Program-made: the position numbers and the translations under genes
Part shown: positions 9,810 through 15,994 of the stretch, piece after piece
Layout of the letters: every line of letters starts with the position of its first letter
Position numbering within the stretch: position 1 is the first letter of the stretch
Assembly (NCBI GenBank): GCA_000310025.1
Contig: FN649750.1
Span: forward strand, 530,373 to 546,366
DNA: 15,994 nt
Direction of reading: 5' to 3'
Origin: Ectocarpus siliculosus
Lineage: Eukaryota; Sar; Phaeophyceae; Ectocarpales; Ectocarpaceae
Notes under the pieces: model-generated
Databases searched by the model: none
The model's input: only the letters and a program-made list of their open reading frames with translations
What the model was told of the DNA's origin: nothing

Positions 9810-10021
9810 GAGGGGGGGGAGGGGGCGACAACAGCAACCCAGGCCCTCCCACCGACAACCACACGCTAACCGTGGACGTACATGTGAGGACGGCGTTCAA
9901 GGACGAGTACATGGGGCACGACATTATGGTCGCGTTCTTGCCGGCTATCAGGATATGTCCTCTTCGTGCTTTCTCGCGTTGGTATAACGTTCTTGATTTG
10001 AACCCCATGGAACTACAGTAC
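9810..10021 (+). CDS. exon-like plus-strand ORF, alternative to the antisense exon
   Basis: The frame is open between a TGA at 9797 and a TGA at 10031-10033, with an AG before 9810 and a TAC|GTGAGG donor after 10021. After a Gly-rich start from the G-tract, the protein looks folded: Leu-Thr-Val-Asp-Val-His-Val-Arg, Phe-Lys-Asp-Glu-Tyr-Met-Gly-His-Asp, and Trp-Tyr-Asn-Val-Leu-Asp-Leu-Asn-Pro. There is no ATG, and I found no in-phase partner exon. An ATG at 9648 in a good context (AAAATGGCG) is nearby but not in a joinable frame. Family unknown. Confidence 0.27.
9882..9944 (-). CDS. candidate upstream exon of the minus-strand gene
   Basis: A CTGATAG acceptor precedes 9944 and a strong CACAT|GTACGT donor follows 9882. 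The 63-nt exon is phase 2 at both ends. It would join exon 10212-10097 (ends phase 2) to the acceptor before 9277 (phase 2), replacing the ATG at 9300. The product is short and basic: Arg-Gln-Glu-Arg-Asp-His, then Val-Leu-Val-Leu-Glu-Arg-Arg. It competes with a longer plus-strand frame in exact antisense register (9810-10021), so only one of the two can be the real gene here. Confidence 0.25.
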
Positions 10022-10096
10022 GTGAGGTATTGACGTTGCAATTTGACTACCACGACCCCAATCTCTTCCCCATACATGCGTCCGGTATGTGCTTAC

Positions 10097-10212
10097 ATAT
10101 GGCTGGGTAGGAGCGAAAGCCGCTCCCGGTTCGGGTCTTCCCTCATTTCATCATCGGATGCGACCTCGATGATCAACGCCTGGGTGATCGAATCGTACCC
10201 TGCCCTAGCAGT
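10097..10212 (-). CDS. probable exon, likely 5' part of the minus-strand gene
   Basis: A GTGCGCAG acceptor precedes 10212 and a CAT-AT|GTAAGC donor follows 10097. The 116-nt exon (phase 0 in, phase 2 out) encodes 38 residues with a natural mix: Gly-Tyr-Asp-Ser-Ile-Thr-Gln-Ala-Leu-Ile-Ile-Glu-Val, then Asp-Asp-Glu-Met-Arg-Glu-Asp-Pro-Asn-Arg-Glu-Arg-Leu. The phase fits the acceptor before 9277 directly, or through 9944-9882. If correct, the ATG at 9300 is not the start and the gene reaches towards the repeat that begins near 10.6 kb. No start codon was found upstream. Confidence 0.42.
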
Positions 10213-10604
10213 CTGCGCACTCGTGAGGTGACATGCATCATACGCGCGAAATCAGCGACGTGCAGGAGGCGATGGATGAACAAATGAAATTACCAATTGC
10301 GTGGGTGCGGCAGTATCCCATGCGGGCCGATCTTGTTACAACTCGGGGATGAACGAGAACGCCGGGGTTGAGGCCACGCCAGGCTCCCCACAACAAGAGG
10401 GAACAGAGCCTCGACAAACAAACAGAACACGTCGAACTCACAGGAGATAAAGGGATTTCAACTTCAATAAAGGGGTTTTACGGTTGTATATATTTGCAGA
10501 GCTGCCCGGTACCGTAAAGGGGTAGTTTTTGTTCTGCTTACTTCAAGGGTTCGCATGTAGATGAATGCGCGAAAAACAAAAAAAACAAGGATAATTGGCA
10601 TTGA

Positions 10605-10655
10605 GGGGGGGGGGGAGGGGGTACTCATTGTCGTGCATGCCGTAGTCGTAAGACC
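10605..10655 (+). repeat. G-tract followed by conserved 35-mer, copy 1
   Basis: An interrupted G run is followed at 10621-10655 by a 35-mer starting GTACTCAT and ending AGACC. The 35-mer contains GTCGTGCATGCCGTAGTCGT with a repeated AGTCGT-type hexamer. The same G-tract plus 35-mer occurs in reverse complement at 15447-15500, with two mismatches in 35. Here it lies outside the 500-bp inverted-repeat arm. Confidence 0.85.
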
Positions 10656-10702
10656 ATTGACCTCGCAGTGGTACAAAGCCCGCCTGGTTCTCACCGGACG
10701 AG

Positions 10703-11197
10703 GCTCTCACATCACAAAGCGCGCAGCGCCGCGAGTTATTCGGCGAGTCGCATGAAGGGTGCGCTGCACTTTGTGAAGGGGGTTCGGCATCTTGTGCTAA
10801 CCTCCTTGCGACAGGATGACAGCTGCGTTAGACTTAATATATTTTCTGGTGCTCTCACGCCAGAGAGAGTTGTAACCACTGTGTAACTGCCTCGAGGGTG
10901 CTTGACCACTTTTAACACAGCGTGGTGTGATTACCCCCCTTTCGCGGTGTGAGGTTTCTCTCTCGACCCCTAACCCCATAATATTATCGACCACCATTCA
11001 TGGTTACCGCAACCAAAAAATACAGTTAACCTGGTTACCGGGTTTCACGAAGGGATCGGCTAATTTAACAACATCGCTGCCCCGCGACGAAAACCCAACC
11101 CCGATTGCTAACCCCGGGGGGTTTTTTGTGTTACAACGTCGTTGCCAAGGGACGAAAACCCAAACCCGGATGACAAGCACCGGGGGGGGGGGGGGGG
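10703..11197 (+). repeat. long inverted repeat, left arm
   Basis: Starting GCTCTCACATCAC, this arm matches the reverse complement of 15994-15481 throughout. The outermost 59 bases differ at six positions. Inner parts are more diverged and carry small indels. Shared landmarks in order are CGCATGAAGGGTG, TTCGGCATCTTGTGCT, GGATGACAGCT, TTTTCTGGTGCT, CACTGTGTAACTGCCTCGAG, TCGACCACCATT, two copies of a ~60-bp ACAACGTCGTTGCCAAG..GACGAAAACCCA module, and a terminal G-tract (11182-11197). No protein is evident in it. It could be a terminal repeat of a DNA element or a dispersed repeat inserted twice. Confidence 0.9.
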
Positions 11198-11588
11198 CAG
11201 AAACACGCGATCGGCGTCCGCCCGCCCGCACGTCCGTGAGTAAAAGACGCAGCAAATGGGATCTAGCGCCGTTTTTTACTGTTAGTGTTCCCGGCTGTCT
11301 TATTCTTTTCCGGCTGGTCTTGTTCTTACTTCTATCCCAAAAACATTCAACTGACCAAAGAACCCCTTACTACAACAAAAAAGAAAACCCGTTTTAGCCA
11401 CTCCGTTTTGTCTTCTTCTGGGGCCAAGTCGGATACGTCGGGGCTGCCCAAAAACGTCGTCATTTGTTGGTGCCAACCACATGACGGTTGATCCCCGCAA
11501 ACTCTAACGGTGATCGCACTAGTCGTGTAATGTGACTGGTGCAGAGATAACAGCAGCTGCGGTACATAGCGTTTTCTGTTTCCGTGAG
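11198..11588. other. no convincing gene inside the left arm's inner flank
   Basis: On the minus strand a short ATG frame (11463-11347) reads Met-Thr-Thr-Phe-Leu-Gly-Ser-Pro-Asp-Val-Ser-Asp-Leu-Ala-Pro-Glu-Glu-Asp, then becomes hydrophobic and stops. The first 25 residues look coding, but no splice partner was found. Otherwise I see only frames running through low-complexity DNA. Confidence 0.3.
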
Positions 11589-11669
11589 GCTGCACCAGGT
11601 GGACAACCCGAGGTGTGCGGCACGAGCAAGCGGCAAACGAGCCGAGCGAGCCTGGACGCAGCAGCAGCG
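11589..11669 (+). CDS. possible upstream exon of the plus-strand gene (Ala/Pro-rich)
   Basis: An acceptor (TTTTCTGTTTCCGTGAG) and a GCAGCG|GTGGGT donor bound 81 nt, phase 0 at both ends. The encoded 27 residues begin Ala-Ala-Pro-Gly-Gly-Gln-Pro and end Ser-Leu-Asp-Ala-Ala-Ala-Ala. This is similar in size, phase and composition to the duplicated small exons of the minus-strand gene (for example Ala-Gly-Pro-Ser...Ala-Ser-Leu-Asp). The similarity is weak because both are low complexity. Confidence 0.25.
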
Positions 11670-11715
11670 GTGGGTCATTTTTTTTGTGTGTTGTCCACCT
11701 TTGCGAACCCAACTT

Positions 11716-12018
11716 TAGGGCGCCCTTTAGCCTCCTGATCTGTGCCAACAACCACACAAGACGGACCATATGCACAGCTTCAGGCGGATACCTTTGATAT
11801 CGCTGGAACTCGAGTGGGTGGCGAGGGGACATCGATGAACCAAAGTTGCTACACGGGAAAAATAGCAAAAACTCAAGACGAAGCGGGTAATTGTTCCCGC
11901 CTGTTCACGACTATCGAGCTCACAACTTTTGAGTGCCCTTCAGCCTCCTGGGCTGTATCCACTACACAAGAAGCGGTAGGTGACGGCGGATACCTTTGTC
12001 ATCGCTGATGCTTCCCTG
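11716..12018 (+). repeat. diverged direct duplication, period about 212 bp
   Basis: Segments near 11718-11810 and 11929-12015 share the same order of words: GCCCTT.AGCCTCCTG, ..ACACAAGA.., then GGCGGATACCTTTG.(T)ATCGCTG. Between the shared words they are diverged. In one plus-strand frame the second words encode Ala-Asp-Thr-Phe-Asp-Ile-Ala and Ala-Asp-Thr-Phe-Val-Ile-Ala, so an exon may have been duplicated. The first copy lies in a longer frame running to 12008. Confidence 0.6.
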
Positions 12019-12048
12019 AGTGCGAAGATATCACCGACACACCCGCAG

Positions 12049-12203
12049 CGTGCATGCATGTGTGACGACGGCCGTTGCAGGGTATCTTTTTTTCCGGTCG
12101 ATGAATCGGAAGAGAAAACGGATGGCGAAACACCAGCCCCTCCTTTCTGTAAACCACATTGGCGCCCTCCGCAAATCGACGTCATCACTGCTACTGCTGT
12201 GTG
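12049..12203 (+). CDS. probable upstream exon of the plus-strand gene
   Basis: An ACACCCGCAG acceptor precedes 12049 and a GTGTG|GTAAGG donor follows 12203; in frame the exon could also start at 11980 after a GGTAG acceptor. It encodes a coding-like segment: Cys-Asp-Asp-Gly-Arg-Cys-Arg-Val-Ser-Phe-Phe-Pro-Val-Asp-Glu, then Pro-His-Trp-Arg-Pro-Pro. The donor is phase 2. It matches the phase 2 acceptor TTCTGCAG before 13205, which opens the same frame as exon 1 of the plus-strand gene. Cys-x3-Gly-x3-Arg-Phe-Phe-Phe-Pro of the minus-strand gene (about residues 430-440) is a possible counterpart, but that match is weak. If this exon is used, the ATG at 13176 is not the start. Confidence 0.42.
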
Positions 12204-12803
12204 GTAAGGTAAATGAGACGAGCCAATGGTACCAAACGGACAACGCACGAGCCTACTGAAGGCACCGTTTTTTTTCTAAAATAGAAAGATATGAAATACT
12301 CCCCCCGGGGGGGGTACACTGGGTTGTCATGCCTCGGGCCGGTGCAGGAGATAAATCCAACCCAGTCGTAACACTTCAAAACGAACCCTCTGCATCGTTC
12401 ACACACAACCCGGTAGTTACCATGCGCTGGGCATCGGGCGGGCGGACTCTGCTTGAGTGTCTCCGACCACACGCGAGACCGGCCTAACTCCACGCCGCAC
12501 CAATAGAGGGTGTGAACCACGACATCCACCGTGTTTGTTTGCGGTACAGATAGCCGTCTGCGCCCGATCATGCACAGGAAGATGCCCATGCAGTGTTTAA
12601 CACGATATACTTCATGTCCTCCATATTCATATTGAACTGTAGGCAAGACATACGATCTGCAACAGCCATCACATACTTTGGGTTAAACATTGTTACGTCT
12701 CTCGTCCACCGGTGGAAGATTATAGATGTTCTTGCTTGTCCCGCCCCTTCATAAACCGTAGCCGCCGCCTACCCGGGCACCACATAATCTTGTATATGGA
12801 TTC

Positions 12804-13130
12804 ACTGTTATAAAAGCGAATATTTGACTGTTATAACAGTGAATTGACTTTTATAACAGGCGGCTCACTCCCGTAACAGTCATCGTTATTTCACTGTTAT
12901 GACAGTCAGTTCGTTCACTTTCATAAGAGTCAGCTGACTCTTATGAAAGTGAGGTGGGTGCACATTACTAACAGTCAGTTTGGGGACTTTTATAAAAGTG
13001 AAACGACTGTCAGCTGACCATTACGAAAGTGAGGTGTCAGTTCAAACACTGTTGTTACAGTCAGCTGACTCTTATGAAAGTGAGGTGGGTGCACATTACT
13101 AACAGTCAGTTTGGGGACTTTTATAAAAGT
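12804..13130. repeat. array of about 14 dyad-symmetric 14-bp motifs
   Basis: Variants of ACTgTTATAAcAGT begin at 12804, 12827, 12847, 12867, 12893, 12917, 12937, 12962, 12986, 13017, 13048, 13068, 13093 and 13117. Spacing is mostly 20 or 23-26 bp, with two gaps of 31. Most units are near-palindromes, and 12827-12840 is a perfect one (ACTGTTATAACAGT). Units 12917 and 12937 form a perfect 36-bp palindrome at 12916-12951 centred on CAGCTG. An 83-bp block (12929-13011) recurs at 13060-13142 with one mismatch. The array ends 45 bp before the ATG of the plus-strand gene, or lies in its intron if exon 12049-12203 is used. It could be a cluster of protein-binding sites or a palindromic satellite. Confidence 0.85.
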
Positions 13131-13175
13131 AAAACGACTGTCGTGCAAGTCACCTTTAACAGCCAGGCGGTAAAA

Positions 13176-15046
13176 ATGACTTTGATTTTGGGGCAGTTCT
13201 GCAGCTCTCATCAAGAAACGGAACGATGGGACGAGCACATACTTGCCCAAGCGCATCATTGCATCATAGCGGGAAGCACCGGCGCTGAGGCCACAGCGCG
13301 GGCTTCGACGGCGAGTGGGTCAGGGAGCGGGGGCGTGCCGGATCACGAGGTGGGTTCTCCGCAGTGCTTTCCCTCTTTTTTATTTGGTCGACAGACACTA
13401 GGGTCAATCTTTGTGCAGCTCTCCTTCGTGCTCGTTGTGGAGCTGCGTCTACTTTGGGTGTGCGCATTGATGGAAATGCTAACTACGCCCCCACACGTCA
13501 TTCTCCATTCTCGCTTCCGCGAAAGATGTACCATCTTCCGCAATACTTCCACACTCCTTGTGTACCATCATCATGCACGCATTATTCTAACCTACAGTAC
13601 GCGACAAATGTCCCACTGTTATCGTCGGCGCTTGTCCCATTTTCATGCACGGGTGTAGAGGATCTTGAGCTTTTCAAAATAGAGAAATTGCTGTTGCGAA
13701 AGCGTATCGAAGAGTAAAGTAGCATGGCCTCGCAAATATATATTGCGTATGTTCGGGCCGACGTACCCCCCTGGTTCACTTGATTGAAAAATATTTGCAC
13801 GCTGTGCGCGACGCTGCTCTGTCGCAGCTTGCCGAAAATCGTTTGCTCCAGGCCCGACTCAAGGCGGCCGAGCACGCGGCCGAGATCAGTCGACTAGAGC
13901 GCGCAGTGGCCGGCGGTGGAGATGGCCTCTCTGCCAACGGCAATCACGACCACGCCGCCTCCGCGGGGGAGCCGTCGGCTGGAGACGCCCAGGGTGCAAG
14001 CGGTGAGAGACTAGGTCTTCAATGTAGATGGGCCGCCTTCCTGGGTTCCCTAGAACACTGCGCGACGCTAATCATTACATGGTGGTTCGTTTGTTCGCCT
14101 TGTGATATGAGCAGTACATGTATCCAGATCCACCGCGTTTGTTTGTTTTCTTAGTCATTGGGAAACCTCGCTTTGGGCACCGGCGTCGGTGCGGGCCCCG
14201 GCCCTGCATGTGCTCCCGCCATGTTTGGTCCACCGATTGTAACAGCCTTCCCTTTTGATGGGTTTCGTTTGTTTGGTTGCATGGGAATGTTAGGGTTGGT
14301 AGGTGTCGAACCTTTGCCTTTATATGTTTTCGGGCGGTCAGGCGTTGACTTTGCGTCGGAAGAACAGCTATAGTCATGACACTAGACACCTTAAATCACT
14401 TGACCAGACCACATTTCACACTGCTTGCGATTGCCCTTCTTGTCGGCTTTGAGACCTTTATAATAGTATTAATATTCATAACAATAGACTTATACGCCAA
14501 TCCTTACCTCTACATTGTCCTCCAACTTGCATTGATTCTCCAACTTGCAGGCGCAGACGCCAATATGGGGGAGGAGTGCCGCGGCGAGGGCCGCGGCGGC
14601 GGCGACGACGACGACGACGACGACCCCCCACTGCGCAAGTTTGCCTCCAGTGTGTCCGCGTTGAGGAAAGACGGCGGCAGTAGGATGACCTACGGCAAGG
14701 TGTCGATCGAGAGCATGCGGTGCTGGAAGGAGTGCTACGACGATCTTCAAGGAACCCGCACTGCTGGTCGTGCCCAGCTCACCGCGATTATGGACGGCTC
14801 TACGTCGAGGAAGAAGGGGGCAGATGGTCAGGAGGTCACGACGAAGGTTACTGCCCCGTTGGTTCCCGGCTGCACCATGTCGACCGCCGGAAGAAGGTGA
14901 GCAACGGGTTGGGCGAATATGTTGTTGGGATGTAACCTTGTGGTAGGTGTATCCCTGGATGTGGCAAGCACTGTGTAGGGACAGTGTGCAAAGGTTCACA
15001 GAGTGACTGTTATGTACACTTGTTGAAAGACCAGATTAATGGTTGA
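13176..15046 (+). CDS. 4-exon gene, 264 residues, paralogue of the minus-strand gene's C-terminal region
   Basis: Exons: 13176-13349, 13828-14002, 14551-14896, 14947-15046; phases 0, 1, 2; 264 codons plus TGA. Residues 59-85 look like a short amphipathic, possibly coiled-coil helix (Ala/Leu/Glu/Arg-rich). An open frame lets exon 2 begin earlier, and a Gly/Ala-rich linker follows. An Asp run (135-141) leads into Pro143-Leu-x2-Phe147, Met172-Arg-x-Trp175, Thr185-Arg186 and Asp-Gly-x2-Val. The last exon has Cys at 233, 237, 241, 246 and 253, then Leu-Leu-Lys-Asp. Exons 3 and 4 match exons 11 and 12 of the minus-strand gene in motif order, spacing and intron phase. The last intron is only 50 nt; without splicing the frame stops at 14898-14900. 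The start is uncertain: an acceptor before 13205 joins exon 12049-12203. Function unknown; clustered Cys could bind metal. Confidence 0.6.
14605..14631 (+). repeat. GAC trinucleotide run encoding poly-Asp
   Basis: Consecutive GAC codons lie inside exon 3 of the plus-strand gene and give seven aspartates. They are preceded by GGC codons for glycine. The run occupies the same place as the interspersed Asp/Glu stretch of the minus-strand paralogue, so acidity rather than exact sequence seems to be kept. Confidence 0.8.
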
Positions 15047-15446
15047 AAGTGGCGCTTAGTTGGCCAAAAGGTAAGGAAAGAGGAAAGAGAGAGGAGTGAT
15101 CGAGTGGGGGCGAGCACCACGGGGGGCGAGCGTCCAAGCTATCACGGAAAGATGCACACACACGGGACATTGCAATATCCCGGTCACGCTAGCAGGCGGT
15201 TAATCCGACCTCTAGGAACAACGCAAGAATATCCTAACGGACAATGGTCTCTCCCAAATGGTCCGATAATTCTCCTGAGGTGAATACCTACGTGCTGTGT
15301 TTACAGCAGTACAAATACTAATGACTGACATTGAATTACCAACATATGTAACGTACAGACAACTGCTTTGTTTCAGAGCCCCCAGTCTACACTACCCTTC
15401 TCCATCAAACATTAATGAAGCCTTTTGGCAATACCCCCCCCCCCTC
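15047..15446. other. 3' flank of the plus-strand gene; no gene seen
   Basis: A purine-rich stretch (about 15071-15095) and otherwise unremarkable DNA lie between the stop codon and the right repeat. A C-tract at 15434-15444 marks the inner edge of the repeat region. No exon-like island was found on either strand. Confidence 0.4.
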
Positions 15447-15500
15447 GGTCTAACGACTACGGCATGCACGACTATGAGTACACCCCCCCACCCCCACCCC
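15447..15500 (-). repeat. G-tract followed by conserved 35-mer, copy 2 (reverse complement)
   Basis: Read on the minus strand, a run of G blocks separated by T is followed by the 35-mer at 15481-15447. It differs from 10621-10655 at two of 35 positions. Another G-tract follows (the C run at 15434-15444). Here the unit sits at the inner end of the right arm, whereas copy 1 sits outside the left arm. Confidence 0.85.
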
Positions 15501-15994
15501 CGGTGTTTGCCATCGGGGTTTGGGTTTTCGTCGCTTGGCAACGACGTTGTAAAACAAGCCCCCCACTCGGTGTTTGCCATCGGGATTGGGTTTTCGCCGC
15601 TTGGCAACGACGTTGTAAAACAAGCCAATTCACTTCGTGAACTCGGCAACCAGGTTACCGTTTTTTTTTTTTACCTCGGTTTGTTTTTTGGCGGTAACCA
15701 TAATGGTGGTCGAGTAGATCATGTTGTGCGGGGTCGAGAAACCTCACTCCGCGCAACGGGGGATGATCGCACCACGTTGTGTTAAAATGGTCAAGCTTCC
15801 TCGAGGCAGTTACACAGTGCTTACAACTGTCTCTGGAAGTGAAAGCACCAGAAAATAAATTAAGTCATACGTAGCTGTCATCCGTACGCAAGGAAGTAAG
15901 CACAAGATGCCGAACACCCTTAGCAGGATGCAGCTCACCCTTCATGCGAATCGCCAAATACCTCACGGCGCTTCGCGCTTGGTGATGTGAGAGC
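15481..15994 (-). repeat. long inverted repeat, right arm (reaches window edge)
   Basis: This is the reverse complement of the left arm, with its GCTCTCACATCAC end at the last base of the window. It may therefore extend further. Two nearly identical ~60-bp units lie head to tail at 15501-15560 and 15568-15626 (GGTGTTTGCCATCGGG...AACGACGTTGTAAAACAAGCC). An inverted pair GGTTACCG (15653-15660) / CGGTAACC (15692-15699) flanks a 12-T run and could form a hairpin. No coding frame is proposed; long frames here are Pro-rich read-throughs of C-tracts. Confidence 0.9.

Noticed and set aside
12191-12646. 151-residue minus-strand ORF with Cys-x2-His...Cys-x2-Cys spacing
   Set aside because: The zinc-finger-like spacing is tempting, but the frame crosses the C6G8 block, has no supporting splice signals, and shares its 5' part with another frame (Met-Ser-Cys-Leu-Gln...) that looks at least as natural.
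15541-15625. Cloning-vector contamination (ACGACGTTGTAAAAC resembles the lacZ-alpha primer region)
   Set aside because: Only about 15 bases match, the flanks differ, and the word recurs in a diverged form in both repeat arms, so it is part of the native repeat.
15297-15785. 162-residue plus-strand ORF in the right repeat arm
   Set aside because: It reads C-tracts as Pro and the duplicated 60-bp module as repeated peptide; the left arm does not keep the frame.

Overview
The window looks like nuclear DNA of an intron-rich eukaryote. It has no bacterial-style operons. Base composition is balanced, and coding sequence sits in short, high-GC3 islands bounded by canonical GT...AG signals with pyrimidine tracts. 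Long non-coding stretches carry minisatellites, palindromes and long G or C runs. This style would fit a large-genome alga such as a brown alga, but no feature proves that, so the organism is a low-confidence guess.

Left part (1-3420): a possible terminal exon enters from the left edge (3-86). Three exon-like islands on the minus strand (640-858, 990-1128, 1395-1613) may be pieces of an unrecognised gene. From about 2345 a degenerate repeat leads into a very regular 75-bp tandem array (2596-3305).

Centre (3563-9300, perhaps to 10212): one minus-strand gene was assembled by hand as 12 exons. All 11 intron phases agree, and the product is 718 residues with no recognised function. It has an acidic stretch, a long Lys/Arg-rich stretch with an AT-hook-like GRP, three small phase-0 exons that look tandemly duplicated, and a conserved C-terminal module. 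Further 5' exons (9882-9944, 10097-10212) may exist.

Right part (10600-15994): two roughly 500-bp copies of one repeat face each other (10703-11197 and 15481-15994, the latter running to the window edge). They carry G-tracts and a conserved 35-mer. Between them lie a dense array of 14-bp dyad motifs (12804-13130) and a plus-strand spliced gene (13176-15046, perhaps with 5' exons from about 12.0 kb).

The main biological finding is that the last two exons of the plus-strand gene are homologous to the last two exons of the minus-strand gene. They share a motif pattern with the same spacing, the same intron phases (1 then 2) and a similar C-terminal Cys/LLKD exon. The window therefore holds two divergently transcribed members of a gene family I do not recognise, and one of them lies inside an inverted-repeat-bounded segment. 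I found no tRNA, rRNA, CRISPR array, recognisable transposase or reverse transcriptase.
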